Below, in pieces: positions 11,126-19,925 of a DNA stretch of 64,000 nt (the stretch's first letter is position 1; every line of letters begins with the position of its first letter). Position numbers and translations under genes: made by a program. The notes below the pieces were generated by a model, which worked only from the letters and a program-made list of their open reading frames with translations, was not told the origin of the DNA and ran no database searches. Source of the DNA: Allopseudospirillum japonicum (GTDB lineage: Bacteria; Pseudomonadota; Gammaproteobacteria; Pseudomonadales; Halomonadaceae); assembly GCF_900108915.1 (NCBI RefSeq), contig NZ_FNYH01000010.1, forward strand, positions 1 through 64,000, read 5' to 3'.

Positions 11126-11596
11126 ATGTCACTAGATAAGGTTTTTAATATCGCAGGGAGTGGTATGAATGCGCAAACTCTGCGCTTAAATACCACCGCA
11201 AGTAACCTCGCGAATGCTCAGAGTGTCAGCTCAAGCATTGATGAAACTTATCGTGCTCGTAAACCTGTATTCGCACCTATTTTAGAGCGTTACAAACAGC
11301 CTGCATTAACCGATGAACAAGGCTTTGAAAATCCGGTCACCAGTTTTAACCCAGAACATGTCGCAGGTGAAGGGGTGCAAGTGCTGGGGATCGTGGAAAG
11401 TGATGCGCCTTTGCAAGCACGATTTGAACCTAACCACCCTATGGCCAATGACGATGGTTATGTGTATTACCCTAATGTCAATGTGGTTGAGGAAATGACA
11501 GATATGATTTCTGCGTCTCGGTCTTATCAAACCAACGTAGAAGTTGCCAATACGGCGAAACAAATGATGATGAAAATCCTCACCTTAGGCCAATAA
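11126..11596 (+). CDS. flgC: Flagellar rod protein FlgC
   Basis: 156 residues. The start MSLDKVFNIAGSGMNAQTLR and the motif TTASNLANAQSVSSS match FlgC, as does the C-terminal YYPNVNVVEEMTDMISASRS with the family's VNVVEEM core. It is slightly longer than E. coli FlgC (134 residues), owing to a middle loop at about 50-75. It forms the proximal rod with FlgB and FlgF. GAGG lies nine bases before the ATG. Confidence 0.97.
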   Translation: MSLDKVFNIAGSGMNAQTLRLNTTASNLANAQSVSSSIDETYRARKPVFAPILERYKQPALTDEQGFENPVTSFNPEHVAGEGVQVLGIVESDAPLQARFEPNHPMANDDGYVYYPNVNVVEEMTDMISASRSYQTNVEVANTAKQMMMKILTLGQ

Positions 11597-11624
11597 TGCC
11601 CACTGATTTTAGGGAGTGACCTGC

Positions 11625-12329
11625 ATGAGTATAGGTACAGATAATACAGCCGGTGATGCCATGTCTCGCCTTGCCATTGGCCAAAGGGTCGATGCATCTA
11701 AAGGGGATAAAACCCGTAACGAGATGGGCAAAAATGAGTTCTTGGAACTTATGATCGCGCAAATGGAAAACCAAGATCCTTTGCAACCTCAAGGGAATAC
11801 AGAATTTATTGCCCAGTTAGCACAGTTTAGTTCTCTTGAGGGGATGCAAAACCTCAACGAAACTGTGAACCAGTTTGGCGATATGATGCGCGCCAGTCAG
11901 GTCGTACAGGCATCCACCATGATAGGTCGAGATGTCCAAGTCCAAGGGGATACAGCTTACTTTACCGCGCAAAAGCCGGTTGCAGGCACCATAGAACTAC
12001 CTTCTAGTACGAGCAACTTATTAATGAAGGTGTACAACCAAGCCGGTGAACTGGTTGATTCCAGCTCCCTAGGAAGCCATGAAGCGGGCGATGTTCCTTT
12101 TAACTGGGTTGGCGTTGATGAAACCGGCGAAGAATTAATGCCAGCAGGTTTTTACCGTTTTGAGGTGACCGCTGAACAAGACGGTGAACAAACCGCGCTC
12201 ACCACCTATCTTGGCGCTCAAGTCGGCAGTGTGACTATGGGTTCTGGAGCGAATGCAAACGATATTATGCTGAATGTGGTCGGCCTTGATGAGCCTGTCG
12301 CCTTGTCCAGCGTGAAAGCAATTAACTAA
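11625..12329 (+). CDS. flgD: Flagellar hook-capping protein FlgD
   Basis: 234 residues from the ATG at 11625, chosen because AGGGAG (11611-11616) sits eight bases upstream; the in-frame GTG at 11616 overlaps that site. Motifs: NEFLELMIAQMENQDPLQP and NTEFIAQLAQFSSLEGMQNL (family core, residues ~35-85), then a FlgD Ig-like/tudor-like C-terminal part with GEDVPFNW-type spacing (GDVPFNWVGVDETGEELPAG region). FlgD sits as a temporary scaffold on the growing hook and is replaced by HAPs. The large FlgE downstream may require an adapted FlgD, but nothing unusual is visible here. Confidence 0.95.
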   Translation: MSIGTDNTAGDAMSRLAIGQRVDASKGDKTRNEMGKNEFLELMIAQMENQDPLQPQGNTEFIAQLAQFSSLEGMQNLNETVNQFGDMMRASQVVQASTMIGRDVQVQGDTAYFTAQKPVAGTIELPSSTSNLLMKVYNQAGELVDSSSLGSHEAGDVPFNWVGVDETGEELMPAGFYRFEVTAEQDGEQTALTTYLGAQVGSVTMGSGANANDIMLNVVGLDEPVALSSVKAIN

Positions 12330-12369
12330 TTGGCTGACTTGCCTAAAAGACTGAACAGGATTAACGCTT

Positions 12370-14646
12370 ATGTCGACCTTTAATATAGGTGTCACTGGCT
12401 TAAAAGCTTCTACCACGAACTTAAATGCGATTGGTAATAACGTTGCCAACTCAAGCACGGTAGGCTTTAAGAAATCACGTGCTGAGTTTGCGGATATTTA
12501 TGCTAACTCAGGTGTTTCCAGTAGTGGCGCAAAAACCGGAAGCGGTGTATTGGTCTCCAGCGTGACACAAATGTTTGCCCAAGGCGATCTAGATGTCACA
12601 GGTAATGACTTGGATTTGTCGATTGATGGTAACGGCTTTTTTATCATCAACAATAATGGCGAAACCATGTACACGCGTGCGGGGATGTTTGGCTTAGATC
12701 GTGATGGTTTTATCGTCAATAGTTCAGGCGCGCGCTTACAAGGCTATGAAATGCAAAATGGCCAGTTTGCTGGTGGTGCGCTGACAGATTTGCAAATTCA
12801 AACCAAAAGTATCCAGCCGAAAGAAACAAGTGAAATTGACTTGGCGGTTAACTTGGATTCGCGCTCTTTACCACCAGAAGGTTATCCACTGAATCCAGAA
12901 GATCCAGATACTTACACCCGTGCAACACCCGCAACCATTTATGATAGTTTGGGTAACCCCCACACTTTAATGCAGTATTTTTCTAAACAGCCGCCTTATT
13001 TGCCACAACTTGGTGAGCCAAGCTATCGCTTAACCAGCTTAATTAGCTTATTACGCAACGAATCTTACCTAGATACGATTGCCGATGATGATACCAACGA
13101 TGGCTTTGCCAATGCCACCGGTGCGGCAGAAATTGACTTTAATAAAGATGGTGTTTTCAGTGCGGGCGATGGTGAATTTGCCTTGGTAGCCGTACCCTCT
13201 GCAAGTACAGGCGCGACTTTGCCGCAACTCTCTGCCGGTAAATTCTTCCTTGCAAGTACAGATGTTAACAATGGTTTTATTTCGCCTGCAGGTTATAACC
13301 CAGATTCCGATTTGATGGCCCGTGCTCGGGTGGAAAACATTAAAACCCTCAAAGGCGTGTTGGAGGGGTATTTGGATGATGAAGGTTTAGAATTTAAACA
13401 AAAAGAACTGTATCAAAGTGCCATTGACGTCATTGATGAGATGGTACCGACTTTGGATGTGGCTTCCGAGTTGGATGATAAGGTGTATGCATCTATCCTC
13501 ACCAACATTGAGTTGGCACTTGGTGATACAGCCACTGTGTATGCCAATATCTACCAGCTACAAAATAGTGTCACTAGTGCGTACGAGTCTTTTCTGAAAA
13601 ATGAAACCTCCACGGTCGACCCACTGACAGGTGTGACCGCTTCTGCGGCTTCGACCCCTATCAGCCAGCAAGATTTGGCATCCAATTTACAAGATTTCTT
13701 ACTCTCAGTAGTGGGTGCGCTCATTAATGGGGACACAGAAGTGACCTATAAGGGAGCTTCCACAGCTAACCCAGTCAATGCCGCAATTCAAGGTTCTGCT
13801 GCTGATAAAATTAATCTTGCCCAGTTATTGGGGGTTTCTGAAGATGCCATCAAAGAAGCCAAAACCAATACGGATCTCAAGCGTAGTTATCAGCTTGCGT
13901 ATGATGCGATTAACAATGCACCTATGAGCGAGCCTGCCGGCAGTGATCCTATTTTAGACTTCCGGAATGTCTACCAAGCCTTGACCACACCGAACTCAGA
14001 TAATATTTGGGAGGTCTCCCTTGAGGTCGATGGTGCGCCAGTGTACAACACCAATTCTTTTGGTGCCGATGGTGAGCCTTTGCTGACATATCGTATTAAG
14101 TTCGACGAATTTGGCCAACTTTCTGATAATTCACAAAACCCGATTGTATTTAATAACTGGGAGCCTTTCGATTCCCAAACCAATCCAACTGGGGCGGATA
14201 AGCCTGTTAGTGTGTCCATTAATCTTGATGGTTCGACCCAGTATGGTGCTTCCTTTGCAGTGAACTCGCTCACCCAAGACGGTTATACTTCTGGGCGTTT
14301 GGCTGGCTTGCAAGTGGATTTAGATGGTAATGTGCAGGCGCGTTATACCAATGGCCAAGTGGCCGATGTGGCGAAAGTCGCGGTTGCTACCTTTGATAAT
14401 CCACAAGGCTTAGACCCAGTCGGCGGCACCAATTGGCGTCAGACCCTAGATTCTGGACAACCCACGGTTAACGAAGCCCGTACAGGTACAGCAGGTGCGA
14501 TTAAAGGGGGTACTTTGGAATCCTCCAACGTGGACCTTTCCGAAGAGTTAGTCAAAATGATTTTGGCACAGCGTGATTTCCAAGCGAACTCGAAAACCAT
14601 TCAGACCGCTGATACCCTGTCACAAACCATTATTAACCTACGTTAA
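12370..14646 (+). CDS. flgE: Flagellar hook protein FlgE with large internal insertion
   Basis: 758 residues, against about 400 in E. coli. The N-terminal D0/D1 (STFNIGVTGLKASTTNLNAI, then NNVANSSTVGFKKS) and C-terminal part (SNVDLSEELVKMILAQRDFQ) are standard FlgE. The family segment DSLGNPHTLMQYF (~residue 192-204) should run directly into a WEV..DG strand; here that strand (WEVSLEVDG) begins at about residue 545, so roughly 340 residues are inserted in a surface domain. Near its start the insertion carries an EF-hand-like loop, DFNKDGVFSAGD (residues 256-267), preceded by an acidic stretch; the rest looks mainly helical. Insertions in the outer hook domain are known to vary, but I do not recognise this one. 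Confidence 0.95.
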   Translation: MSTFNIGVTGLKASTTNLNAIGNNVANSSTVGFKKSRAEFADIYANSGVSSSGAKTGSGVLVSSVTQMFAQGDLDVTGNDLDLSIDGNGFFIINNNGETMYTRAGMFGLDRDGFIVNSSGARLQGYEMQNGQFAGGALTDLQIQTKSIQPKETSEIDLAVNLDSRSLPPEGYPLNPEDPDTYTRATPATIYDSLGNPHTLMQYFSKQPPYLPQLGEPSYRLTSLISLLRNESYLDTIADDDTNDGFANATGAAEIDFNKDGVFSAGDGEFALVAVPSASTGATLPQLSAGKFFLASTDVNNGFISPAGYNPDSDLMARARVENIKTLKGVLEGYLDDEGLEFKQKELYQSAIDVIDEMVPTLDVASELDDKVYASILTNIELALGDTATVYANIYQLQNSVTSAYESFLKNETSTVDPLTGVTASAASTPISQQDLASNLQDFLLSVVGALINGDTEVTYKGASTANPVNAAIQGSAADKINLAQLLGVSEDAIKEAKTNTDLKRSYQLAYDAINNAPMSEPAGSDPILDFRNVYQALTTPNSDNIWEVSLEVDGAPVYNTNSFGADGEPLLTYRIKFDEFGQLSDNSQNPIVFNNWEPFDSQTNPTGADKPVSVSINLDGSTQYGASFAVNSLTQDGYTSGRLAGLQVDLDGNVQARYTNGQVADVAKVAVATFDNPQGLDPVGGTNWRQTLDSGQPTVNEARTGTAGAIKGGTLESSNVDLSEELVKMILAQRDFQANSKTIQTADTLSQTIINLR

Positions 14647-14655
14647 GCCTTGGCT

Positions 14656-14690
14656 GCCTACCCTCGCTGAGGGTGGGCCTCTTTCTTTAT
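14656..14690 (+). terminator. Intrinsic terminator or attenuator between flgE and flgF
   Basis: GCCTACCCTC (14656-14665) pairs with GAGGGTGGGC (14669-14678) around a GCT loop: ten pairs with one G.T. CTCTTTCTTTAT follows at once. It lies inside the operon, 10 bases after the flgE stop and just before the flgF ribosome-binding site, so it probably lowers rather than stops readthrough and would raise hook protein over distal genes. Confidence 0.65.
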
Positions 14691-14700
14691 AGGTGATGTG

Positions 14701-15447
14701 ATGGATAAAGGTTTATATATTGCCATGTCCGGTGCCAAGCAAAATATGCTGGCACAAGCGGCACGCGCAAATAACTTAGCTAATGTGAATACCACAGGCT
14801 TTAAAGCCGACTATGAGCAAGCCCGTGCTCAGCCGGTTTTTGGTGAGCATTTCCCAACGCGTGCGTATGCACAAACCGAACGCCCTGCGACAGATTTACG
14901 CAGTGGTACCTTGATTGAAACCGGCCGCGCCTTGGATCTTGCGATTAAAGAGCAGGGGTGGTTGGCCGTCGAAGATAATAACGGCGAGGAAGCTTATACG
15001 CGTTTAGGGGAGCTTGCCATTGATGCTGAAGGGATCTTGCGTACCTCAACCGGTCGTCCTGTACTCGGGGAAGGTGGCCCAATTACCGTACCTCCTGCAG
15101 AACAACTGACGATAGGTATGGATGGCACCATTAGTATCCGTCCGCTGGGGGCCGTCGGTGCAGAACTGGCCGTGATTGATCGTATTAAGTTGGTGAATCC
15201 AGAAGCCGAAGGCCAAGCGCTCGATAAAGGGCTAGATGGTTTATTTCGTTTGCGTGATGGTGGACAAGCGGCTTTAGATCCTAATGTACAAGTGGTTTCT
15301 GGGTTTGTTGAGGCCAGTAATGTCAGTGCAGCCGATGAACTCATTAACATTTTGTCTTTGCAACGTCAGTATGAAATGCAAACCAAAATGATGAAAACCT
15401 TTGAGGAAAATGCCGGCGCTAGTGCGACTATTATGCGTATGGGCTAA
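14701..15447 (+). CDS. flgF: Flagellar basal-body rod protein FlgF
   Basis: 248 residues from the ATG at 14701 (MDKGLYIAMSGAKQNM), which has AGGTGA four bases upstream; the GTG just before it is less likely. Rod signature ARANNLANVNTTGFKAD, central VEDNNGEEAYTRLGEL, and C-terminal VEASNVSAADELINILSLQR all fit FlgF. It follows the terminator-like hairpin after flgE and is followed by an unusual gene instead of flgG. Confidence 0.96.
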   Translation: MDKGLYIAMSGAKQNMLAQAARANNLANVNTTGFKADYEQARAQPVFGEHFPTRAYAQTERPATDLRSGTLIETGRALDLAIKEQGWLAVEDNNGEEAYTRLGELAIDAEGILRTSTGRPVLGEGGPITVPPAEQLTIGMDGTISIRPLGAVGAELAVIDRIKLVNPEAEGQALDKGLDGLFRLRDGGQAALDPNVQVVSGFVEASNVSAADELINILSLQRQYEMQTKMMKTFEENAGASATIMRMG

Positions 15448-15491
15448 ATCAAATACCCTGATACTTTTCCTCCTTTTTAAGGAAGCTTGCT

Positions 15492-18479
15492 TTGTCTATG
15501 CCGATTCAACGCTTGATTCAACAGGCTGAACACTTTTTGAATCAGCATGAGTATGTCGCTGCCGAACAAATTTACCTGAGTGTTTTAGAGCTGGATCCTC
15601 AGCAAATCCAAGCCTTGCTGGGGATGAGTTTGCTTTCTTTACAATGTGCCCAGCTCAAACATGCACAAAAATTTGTGCAGCAGGCGCAGCAAATCCTTGA
15701 ACAACAAGCGTCTTCAACCGAGACGCAAGTAGCTCTTGCTTGGGTACGTTTGCAACAATTGCGTATTTGGCAAGCCCAACAAGCGCATCAGAAGGTTATC
15801 GACAAAGCCCTCGCTTGGGATGCACAGGATGTCAATTTTTTGTGCTTAGCTGCGCAAAGTGCGCGCATGCTAGGTGCTTGGTCACAAGCGCGAAGTTATC
15901 TTGAACAAGCACAAAATCAATTACCTGAACATCCTTTACTGCAAACAGAAGCCTATACCCTTGCCTATTGGCAACCTGCGACAAAAGACACGCAACACCA
16001 AGCTGCTCAAGATTTATTGACCTTGGTGCGTCAGCAAAGTCAATGGACTCCCTTGTTAATCCAAGCCAGCGCTGCTGTGATCGAGTTAGAACTGCCGCAG
16101 GCCTTAGAGGTTTTGCCTCCTTTACTTGGGCGTTTACATCAACTTGATCCCCAGCATCACGAATTTTTAGCCCTGTACGCAGGCTTTCAATATCTGCAAG
16201 GTAAAACTGCAGAAGCAGAAATCTATTGTCAGCGGGCTTTGGATATTTGTGCAATTAATCCTTGGGCCTACTTAGTGCGCGCTCGTGTGTATGCACAACA
16301 ACATAGATACAGGGATGCCAACGCCGCTTGGGCGAAACTTTTAACTTGGCAGCCAGGACGTTTTGAGGAAGCTTGGCAAGATGCGCAAATACGTTATATT
16401 CAACGCCGAGATGCGAAAGATGCCTTCCAACGTGTATTAAAGATTCAACCACTTGATCCAAGTGCAGGGCGATATTATGCTTTACAGGCTTTTATGCTTG
16501 CGGAAGAAGGTCAATATGCGGCTGGGGCTAAAGTGGTGCAGGGCGCTTTGCAATGGGTCACCCAAGATCAAGCAGAATTACATGCCTTATGTGCGGTTTT
16601 AGTTCTCCAACCTTGGTTGGATGCCTTGCGTGAGGGGCAAAAACTCAAGCTGACTAAAACACAAAAACGTTTATATCAAAGCTATCGTACTGGCACACCG
16701 CCCTCCTCTTGGCTTGCGCTAAATGAGTATTTACAAGTTTTGGATGCAGCCTCTGAGCAAAAATGGCCACTGGCTTATCAGAAAATGCAGGCGGTCTTGG
16801 CGGCGTATCCCCGTTTAGCTTTATATCGCAAAGTCTTTGCGTATTTGGCGCAACGTACCGAACGCACCCAAGAATGTATTAAGATTTTGGAAGCCTTGTT
16901 GGAGGATTTCCCCAAAGATGTCGGTACGCGCCAGCAGCTGATGCGTTTATATGCCCATCAAGGGGATGATGCGCGTGTTTATCAGCATGAACGCGCTTTG
17001 GTTGAGTTTGTTCCCGAATATTTACAAGAAGCGATTCAAGCCCGTTTAGATCGAGAACCTGAGAACCCACGCCATCTGCATGATATGGCGGTATTGTTAG
17101 CAGAACAGCCGCAAAAGCGGGCCAAGAGTTTGCCTTGGTTTACCGCCTACTTGGCAAAAAAACCGCAAGCAATCAACACGCATCTTAAATATGCGGGTGT
17201 GTTAAGGGATTTAGAAGATTTTCCGGCAGCGTTACAAGTGTACGAGGAAATTGCCCAGTATGCCCCAGAACATCCAGAACTTTGGTTAGGGCGCGCACGT
17301 GTTTATCTTGCAGATAACCAATACGCGCAAGCGCAAGCCTGTGCCGATCAGGCTTATCAACTGCGTGCAGATGAAACCAGTTTGACCGCCTTAGCGCATA
17401 TTTATCAAGAAATTGGTGTTTCTGCTGAGCGGGTTTTAAGTTTGCATGATGAAGTAGTCCAATTACGTCCGGATGCGAGCGTGGCGCGTTGGAATCGTGC
17501 CTTGGCGCGTTTACAATATGCGCAGGATTACCCCAGCCTACAACAAGCCATGCAAGAATATGATCATGGTTTTGCTGCAAAAACCCGTAAACCTTGGCGT
17601 CAATTTAAAATCCCACAGTGGCAAGGGGAATCGCTAGCAGGTAAAACCTTATTGTTATGGCGTGAGCAGGGCGTTGGTGATGAAATTCAGGCTTCGCGTT
17701 ATTACGCGAAAGTCATTGCCCAAATAGAGGCTGAAGGCGGCCATTTAATTCTAGAATGTACAGATCGTTTATTGCCCTTGTTCAGAGCCAGTTTTGCCAG
17801 TGCACGCGTGCGCATCCAACCAGAACGTCCCAATGATGACCAGACCCGCACTGATTTGGATTACCACTTTCCAGTGTGTTCTCTGATTGGTTTAGTCACC
17901 CAAGCCAGTGATTTTACCTATCCACCGCAAGTACAAGCGCATTATCGTTTTCCTGAGAAATGGATGCATAAGTGGCAAACAAGAATCGCAGCTTTAGGGT
18001 CTGGGTTAAAAATTGGTTTGTGTTGGCGTAGCGGGATGCGTAATGCACAACGTAATAAGCATTACGCCACTTTGGAGGCGTTAGCGCCTTTAATGCAGCT
18101 GCCTGGGGTCACTTGGGTGAATCTCACCTATAGTGATTATCAGCAAGACTTGGTCGAGATCAAACAAAATTATGGGGTTGATTTGCATACTTGGGAAGAT
18201 TTAGATCTTAAAAATGATTTTGCACAAGTGGCCTGTATGACCAGCCAGCTTGATTTAGTGATTAGTGCGGCTTCTGCACCTGCGCCCTTAAGTGCCGCTT
18301 CAGGGACACCAGTTTGGTGTTTTGCATTCGGTGCACAAACGCCTAACACACCGCCTTATTATCGGATGCAGGGCTATCCTATCCTGTATTGGTGTCGCCA
18401 TTATTCAGAAACTTACCAGCACATTTTCCAACGTATGGCAGATCAACTACAAAAGACGAAGATTAATTTTTTGCCATAA
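15492..18479 (+). CDS. TPR protein with glycosyltransferase-like C-terminal domain, inside the flg operon
   Basis: 995 residues from TTG 15492 (AGGAAG six bases upstream), or 993 from the ATG at 15498. Residues 1 to about 690 are tetratricopeptide repeats (YVAAEQIYLSVLELDPQ; AEIYCQRALDICAINPWAYL; ALQVYEEIAQYAPEHPELWL). From about 700 on there is an alpha/beta domain (LAGKTLLLWREQGVGDEIQA; LKIGLCWRSGMRN; SAASAPAPLSAASGTPVWCF) of the kind fused to TPRs in GT41/GT9-like glycosyltransferases. No signal peptide. Position between flgF and flgG suggests a role in flagellar assembly or glycosylation; substrate and activity are unknown. Its 3' end contains a sigma-28-like promoter. Confidence 0.75.
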   Translation: MSMPIQRLIQQAEHFLNQHEYVAAEQIYLSVLELDPQQIQALLGMSLLSLQCAQLKHAQKFVQQAQQILEQQASSTETQVALAWVRLQQLRIWQAQQAHQKVIDKALAWDAQDVNFLCLAAQSARMLGAWSQARSYLEQAQNQLPEHPLLQTEAYTLAYWQPATKDTQHQAAQDLLTLVRQQSQWTPLLIQASAAVIELELPQALEVLPPLLGRLHQLDPQHHEFLALYAGFQYLQGKTAEAEIYCQRALDICAINPWAYLVRARVYAQQHRYRDANAAWAKLLTWQPGRFEEAWQDAQIRYIQRRDAKDAFQRVLKIQPLDPSAGRYYALQAFMLAEEGQYAAGAKVVQGALQWVTQDQAELHALCAVLVLQPWLDALREGQKLKLTKTQKRLYQSYRTGTPPSSWLALNEYLQVLDAASEQKWPLAYQKMQAVLAAYPRLALYRKVFAYLAQRTERTQECIKILEALLEDFPKDVGTRQQLMRLYAHQGDDARVYQHERALVEFVPEYLQEAIQARLDREPENPRHLHDMAVLLAEQPQKRAKSLPWFTAYLAKKPQAINTHLKYAGVLRDLEDFPAALQVYEEIAQYAPEHPELWLGRARVYLADNQYAQAQACADQAYQLRADETSLTALAHIYQEIGVSAERVLSLHDEVVQLRPDASVARWNRALARLQYAQDYPSLQQAMQEYDHGFAAKTRKPWRQFKIPQWQGESLAGKTLLLWREQGVGDEIQASRYYAKVIAQIEAEGGHLILECTDRLLPLFRASFASARVRIQPERPNDDQTRTDLDYHFPVCSLIGLVTQASDFTYPPQVQAHYRFPEKWMHKWQTRIAALGSGLKIGLCWRSGMRNAQRNKHYATLEALAPLMQLPGVTWVNLTYSDYQQDLVEIKQNYGVDLHTWEDLDLKNDFAQVACMTSQLDLVISAASAPAPLSAASGTPVWCFAFGAQTPNTPPYYRMQGYPILYWCRHYSETYQHIFQRMADQLQKTKINFLP

Positions 18480-18489
18480 AGGCCGATAT
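18463..18489 (+). promoter_or_regulatory. Predicted sigma-28 (FliA) promoter before the TnpB insertion
   Basis: TTAATTTT (18463-18470), 11-base spacer, GCCGATAT (18482-18489). Against TAAAGTTT-N11-GCCGATAA this is 6/8 and 7/8 with the exact spacing. The -35 octamer is identical to that before fliD. It overlaps the 3' end of the TPR gene. Before the insertion it would have faced flgG; now it faces tnpB first. AT-rich coding ends can mimic the -35. Confidence 0.5.
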
Positions 18490-18530
18490 TGGCTAATAGT
18501 TTGGGGCTTTTTAGCAGAAACCGCGTAAAC

Positions 18531-18550
18531 CCTCGCCCAATCGGGCGGGG
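18531..18550 (+). repeat. Left-end hairpin of the TnpB element
   Basis: CCTCGCCC (18531-18538) pairs with GGGCGGGG (18543-18550) around AATC, with one T.G pair. The following GATATCAGCGG recurs with few changes at 50579-50590 beside another relic. It marks the left end of the element at 18619; the exact insertion point cannot be set. Confidence 0.65.
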
Positions 18551-18618
18551 ATATCAGCGGATGACTGCGAAGCAGGCATGGGTTGTTGTTCATGGAAAAG
18601 ACAGGCATTATTTACAGT

Positions 18619-19788
18619 ATGATCAAAGCCACAAAAGTACGCATCTACCCCACACCCGAGCAGGCAGATTTTTTAAACCGCCAGTTCGGTGCTGTGCGCT
18701 TTGCGTATAACAAGGCTTTGCATATCATCAGCTCACAATACAAACGCCATGGCCTAAAACTCAAAGCCAAGCAAGACCTTAAGCCGCTGCTCGCGGTGGC
18801 GAAAAAGTCCCGCAAGTATCACTGGCTCAAGGATTTTGATTCGATCGCACTTCAGCAAGCGTGCATCAACCTCGATAAAGCCTTCCAGAACTTTTTTGAC
18901 CCCAAGCGCCCCGCCCGTTATCCCAAGTTCAAGCGCAAACATGGTAAGCAATCCAGCTATCACTGCACGAGTGTCAGCATGGGTGAAAACTGGATCAAGG
19001 TGCCGAAGATGGAACCCATTAAGGCGAGGATTCATCGCAAGGTGGAGGGCAAGCTGAAAAGCATCACCCTATCCCGAACTGTGACCGGCAAATACTATGC
19101 CTCGCTGCTGATTGATAATGGCCTAGACACACCTGCGCCCATGCAAACGCTTGATAGCGTATTGGGCCTTGATATGGGGCTGACACATCTGGTCATCGAC
19201 TCAGACGGCAACAAAATAGAGAATCCACGCTTTTTGAAAAAAGCCAGTGCCAATCTGCGCCGTAAGCAAAAAGCCTTATCACGCTGCCAGAAAGGCAGCA
19301 AGGGCCGTGCGCAAGCGCGTCTTCAACTTGCCAAGGCGTATGAGCGTCTGAAAAACGCCCGTGCTGACTTTCAGCACAAGCTGTCTCGAACGATTGTTGA
19401 CGAAAACCAAGCGGTGATTGTTGAGACACTAAAAGTAAAAAACCTGCTGAAAAACCGGACGCTGGCAAAGTATATTGCCGATGCCGGCTGGTTCAGTCTG
19501 GTTCAGAAGCTGGAGTACAAGGCCAAAGAACAAGGCAAACATCTGGTTAAAATCGACCAGTGGTTTGCCAGCTCCAAGACCTGCGCCTGCTGTGGGCACA
19601 AGGTAGACACTCTACCCTTGTCAGTACGCTACTGGACATGCCCAGCTTGTACAGTAGCGCTTGACCGCGACATCAACGCCGCGATCAATATCCGCCAGCA
19701 GGGTATTATTAAACTAAGGGCCGAAGGACTGTCGGTTCCTGCCAATGGAGGCTTGCGTCAATCCGGTCACGCGCCGGTTGCGGCCTGA
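18619..19788 (+). CDS. tnpB: TnpB, RNA-guided nuclease of an IS1341-type (tnpB-only) element
   Basis: 389 residues from the ATG at 18619 (MIKATKVRIYPTPEQADFLN matches the family N-terminus); an in-frame TTG at 18583 is less likely. All three RuvC acidic residues appear kept: D in LGLDMGLTHL (~residue 183), E in VIVETLKVKNLL (~272), D in LDRDINAAINI (~351). The zinc finger is CACCG ... CPACT. Family members cut DNA guided by an RNA from the element's 3' end. No tnpA is present, so mobility would need one in trans. It sits in the same direction as the flg operon, between the TPR gene and flgG, and should be cotranscribed with them. Confidence 0.93.
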   Translation: MIKATKVRIYPTPEQADFLNRQFGAVRFAYNKALHIISSQYKRHGLKLKAKQDLKPLLAVAKKSRKYHWLKDFDSIALQQACINLDKAFQNFFDPKRPARYPKFKRKHGKQSSYHCTSVSMGENWIKVPKMEPIKARIHRKVEGKLKSITLSRTVTGKYYASLLIDNGLDTPAPMQTLDSVLGLDMGLTHLVIDSDGNKIENPRFLKKASANLRRKQKALSRCQKGSKGRAQARLQLAKAYERLKNARADFQHKLSRTIVDENQAVIVETLKVKNLLKNRTLAKYIADAGWFSLVQKLEYKAKEQGKHLVKIDQWFASSKTCACCGHKVDTLPLSVRYWTCPACTVALDRDINAAINIRQQGIIKLRAEGLSVPANGGLRQSGHAPVAA

Positions 19789-19799
19789 GAAGTTGGAAG

Positions 19800-19819
19800 C
19801 CTCGCCTGTTAGGGCGGGG
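19800..19819 (+). repeat. Right-end hairpin of the TnpB element
   Basis: CCTCGCC (19800-19806) pairs with GGCGGGG (19813-19819), loop TGTTAG, one T.G pair. It mirrors the left-end hairpin and lies 12 bases after the tnpB stop, where the guide RNA scaffold is expected. The stretch to flgG (19820-19925) shares AGCGCCTTGCTA and a GAAATTA...GCA segment with 652-690 downstream of the first TnpB, so part of it may still belong to the element. Confidence 0.6.
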
Positions 19820-19925
19820 AGCAGTTACTCACCTGTAGTTACAGCGCCTTGCTAGGCGTTCGTGCTGAAATTAGTTACCATGCAGTGAGAGTTGCCTAAC
19901 GCTCGTTGCGCAAGAGGATACGATT

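Noticed and set aside
18619..19788. Nuclease-dead TnpB-like flagellin repressor (TldR type)
   Set aside because: All three RuvC acidic residues and the zinc finger are present and the gene has IS end hairpins, so it looks like an active transposon-type TnpB.
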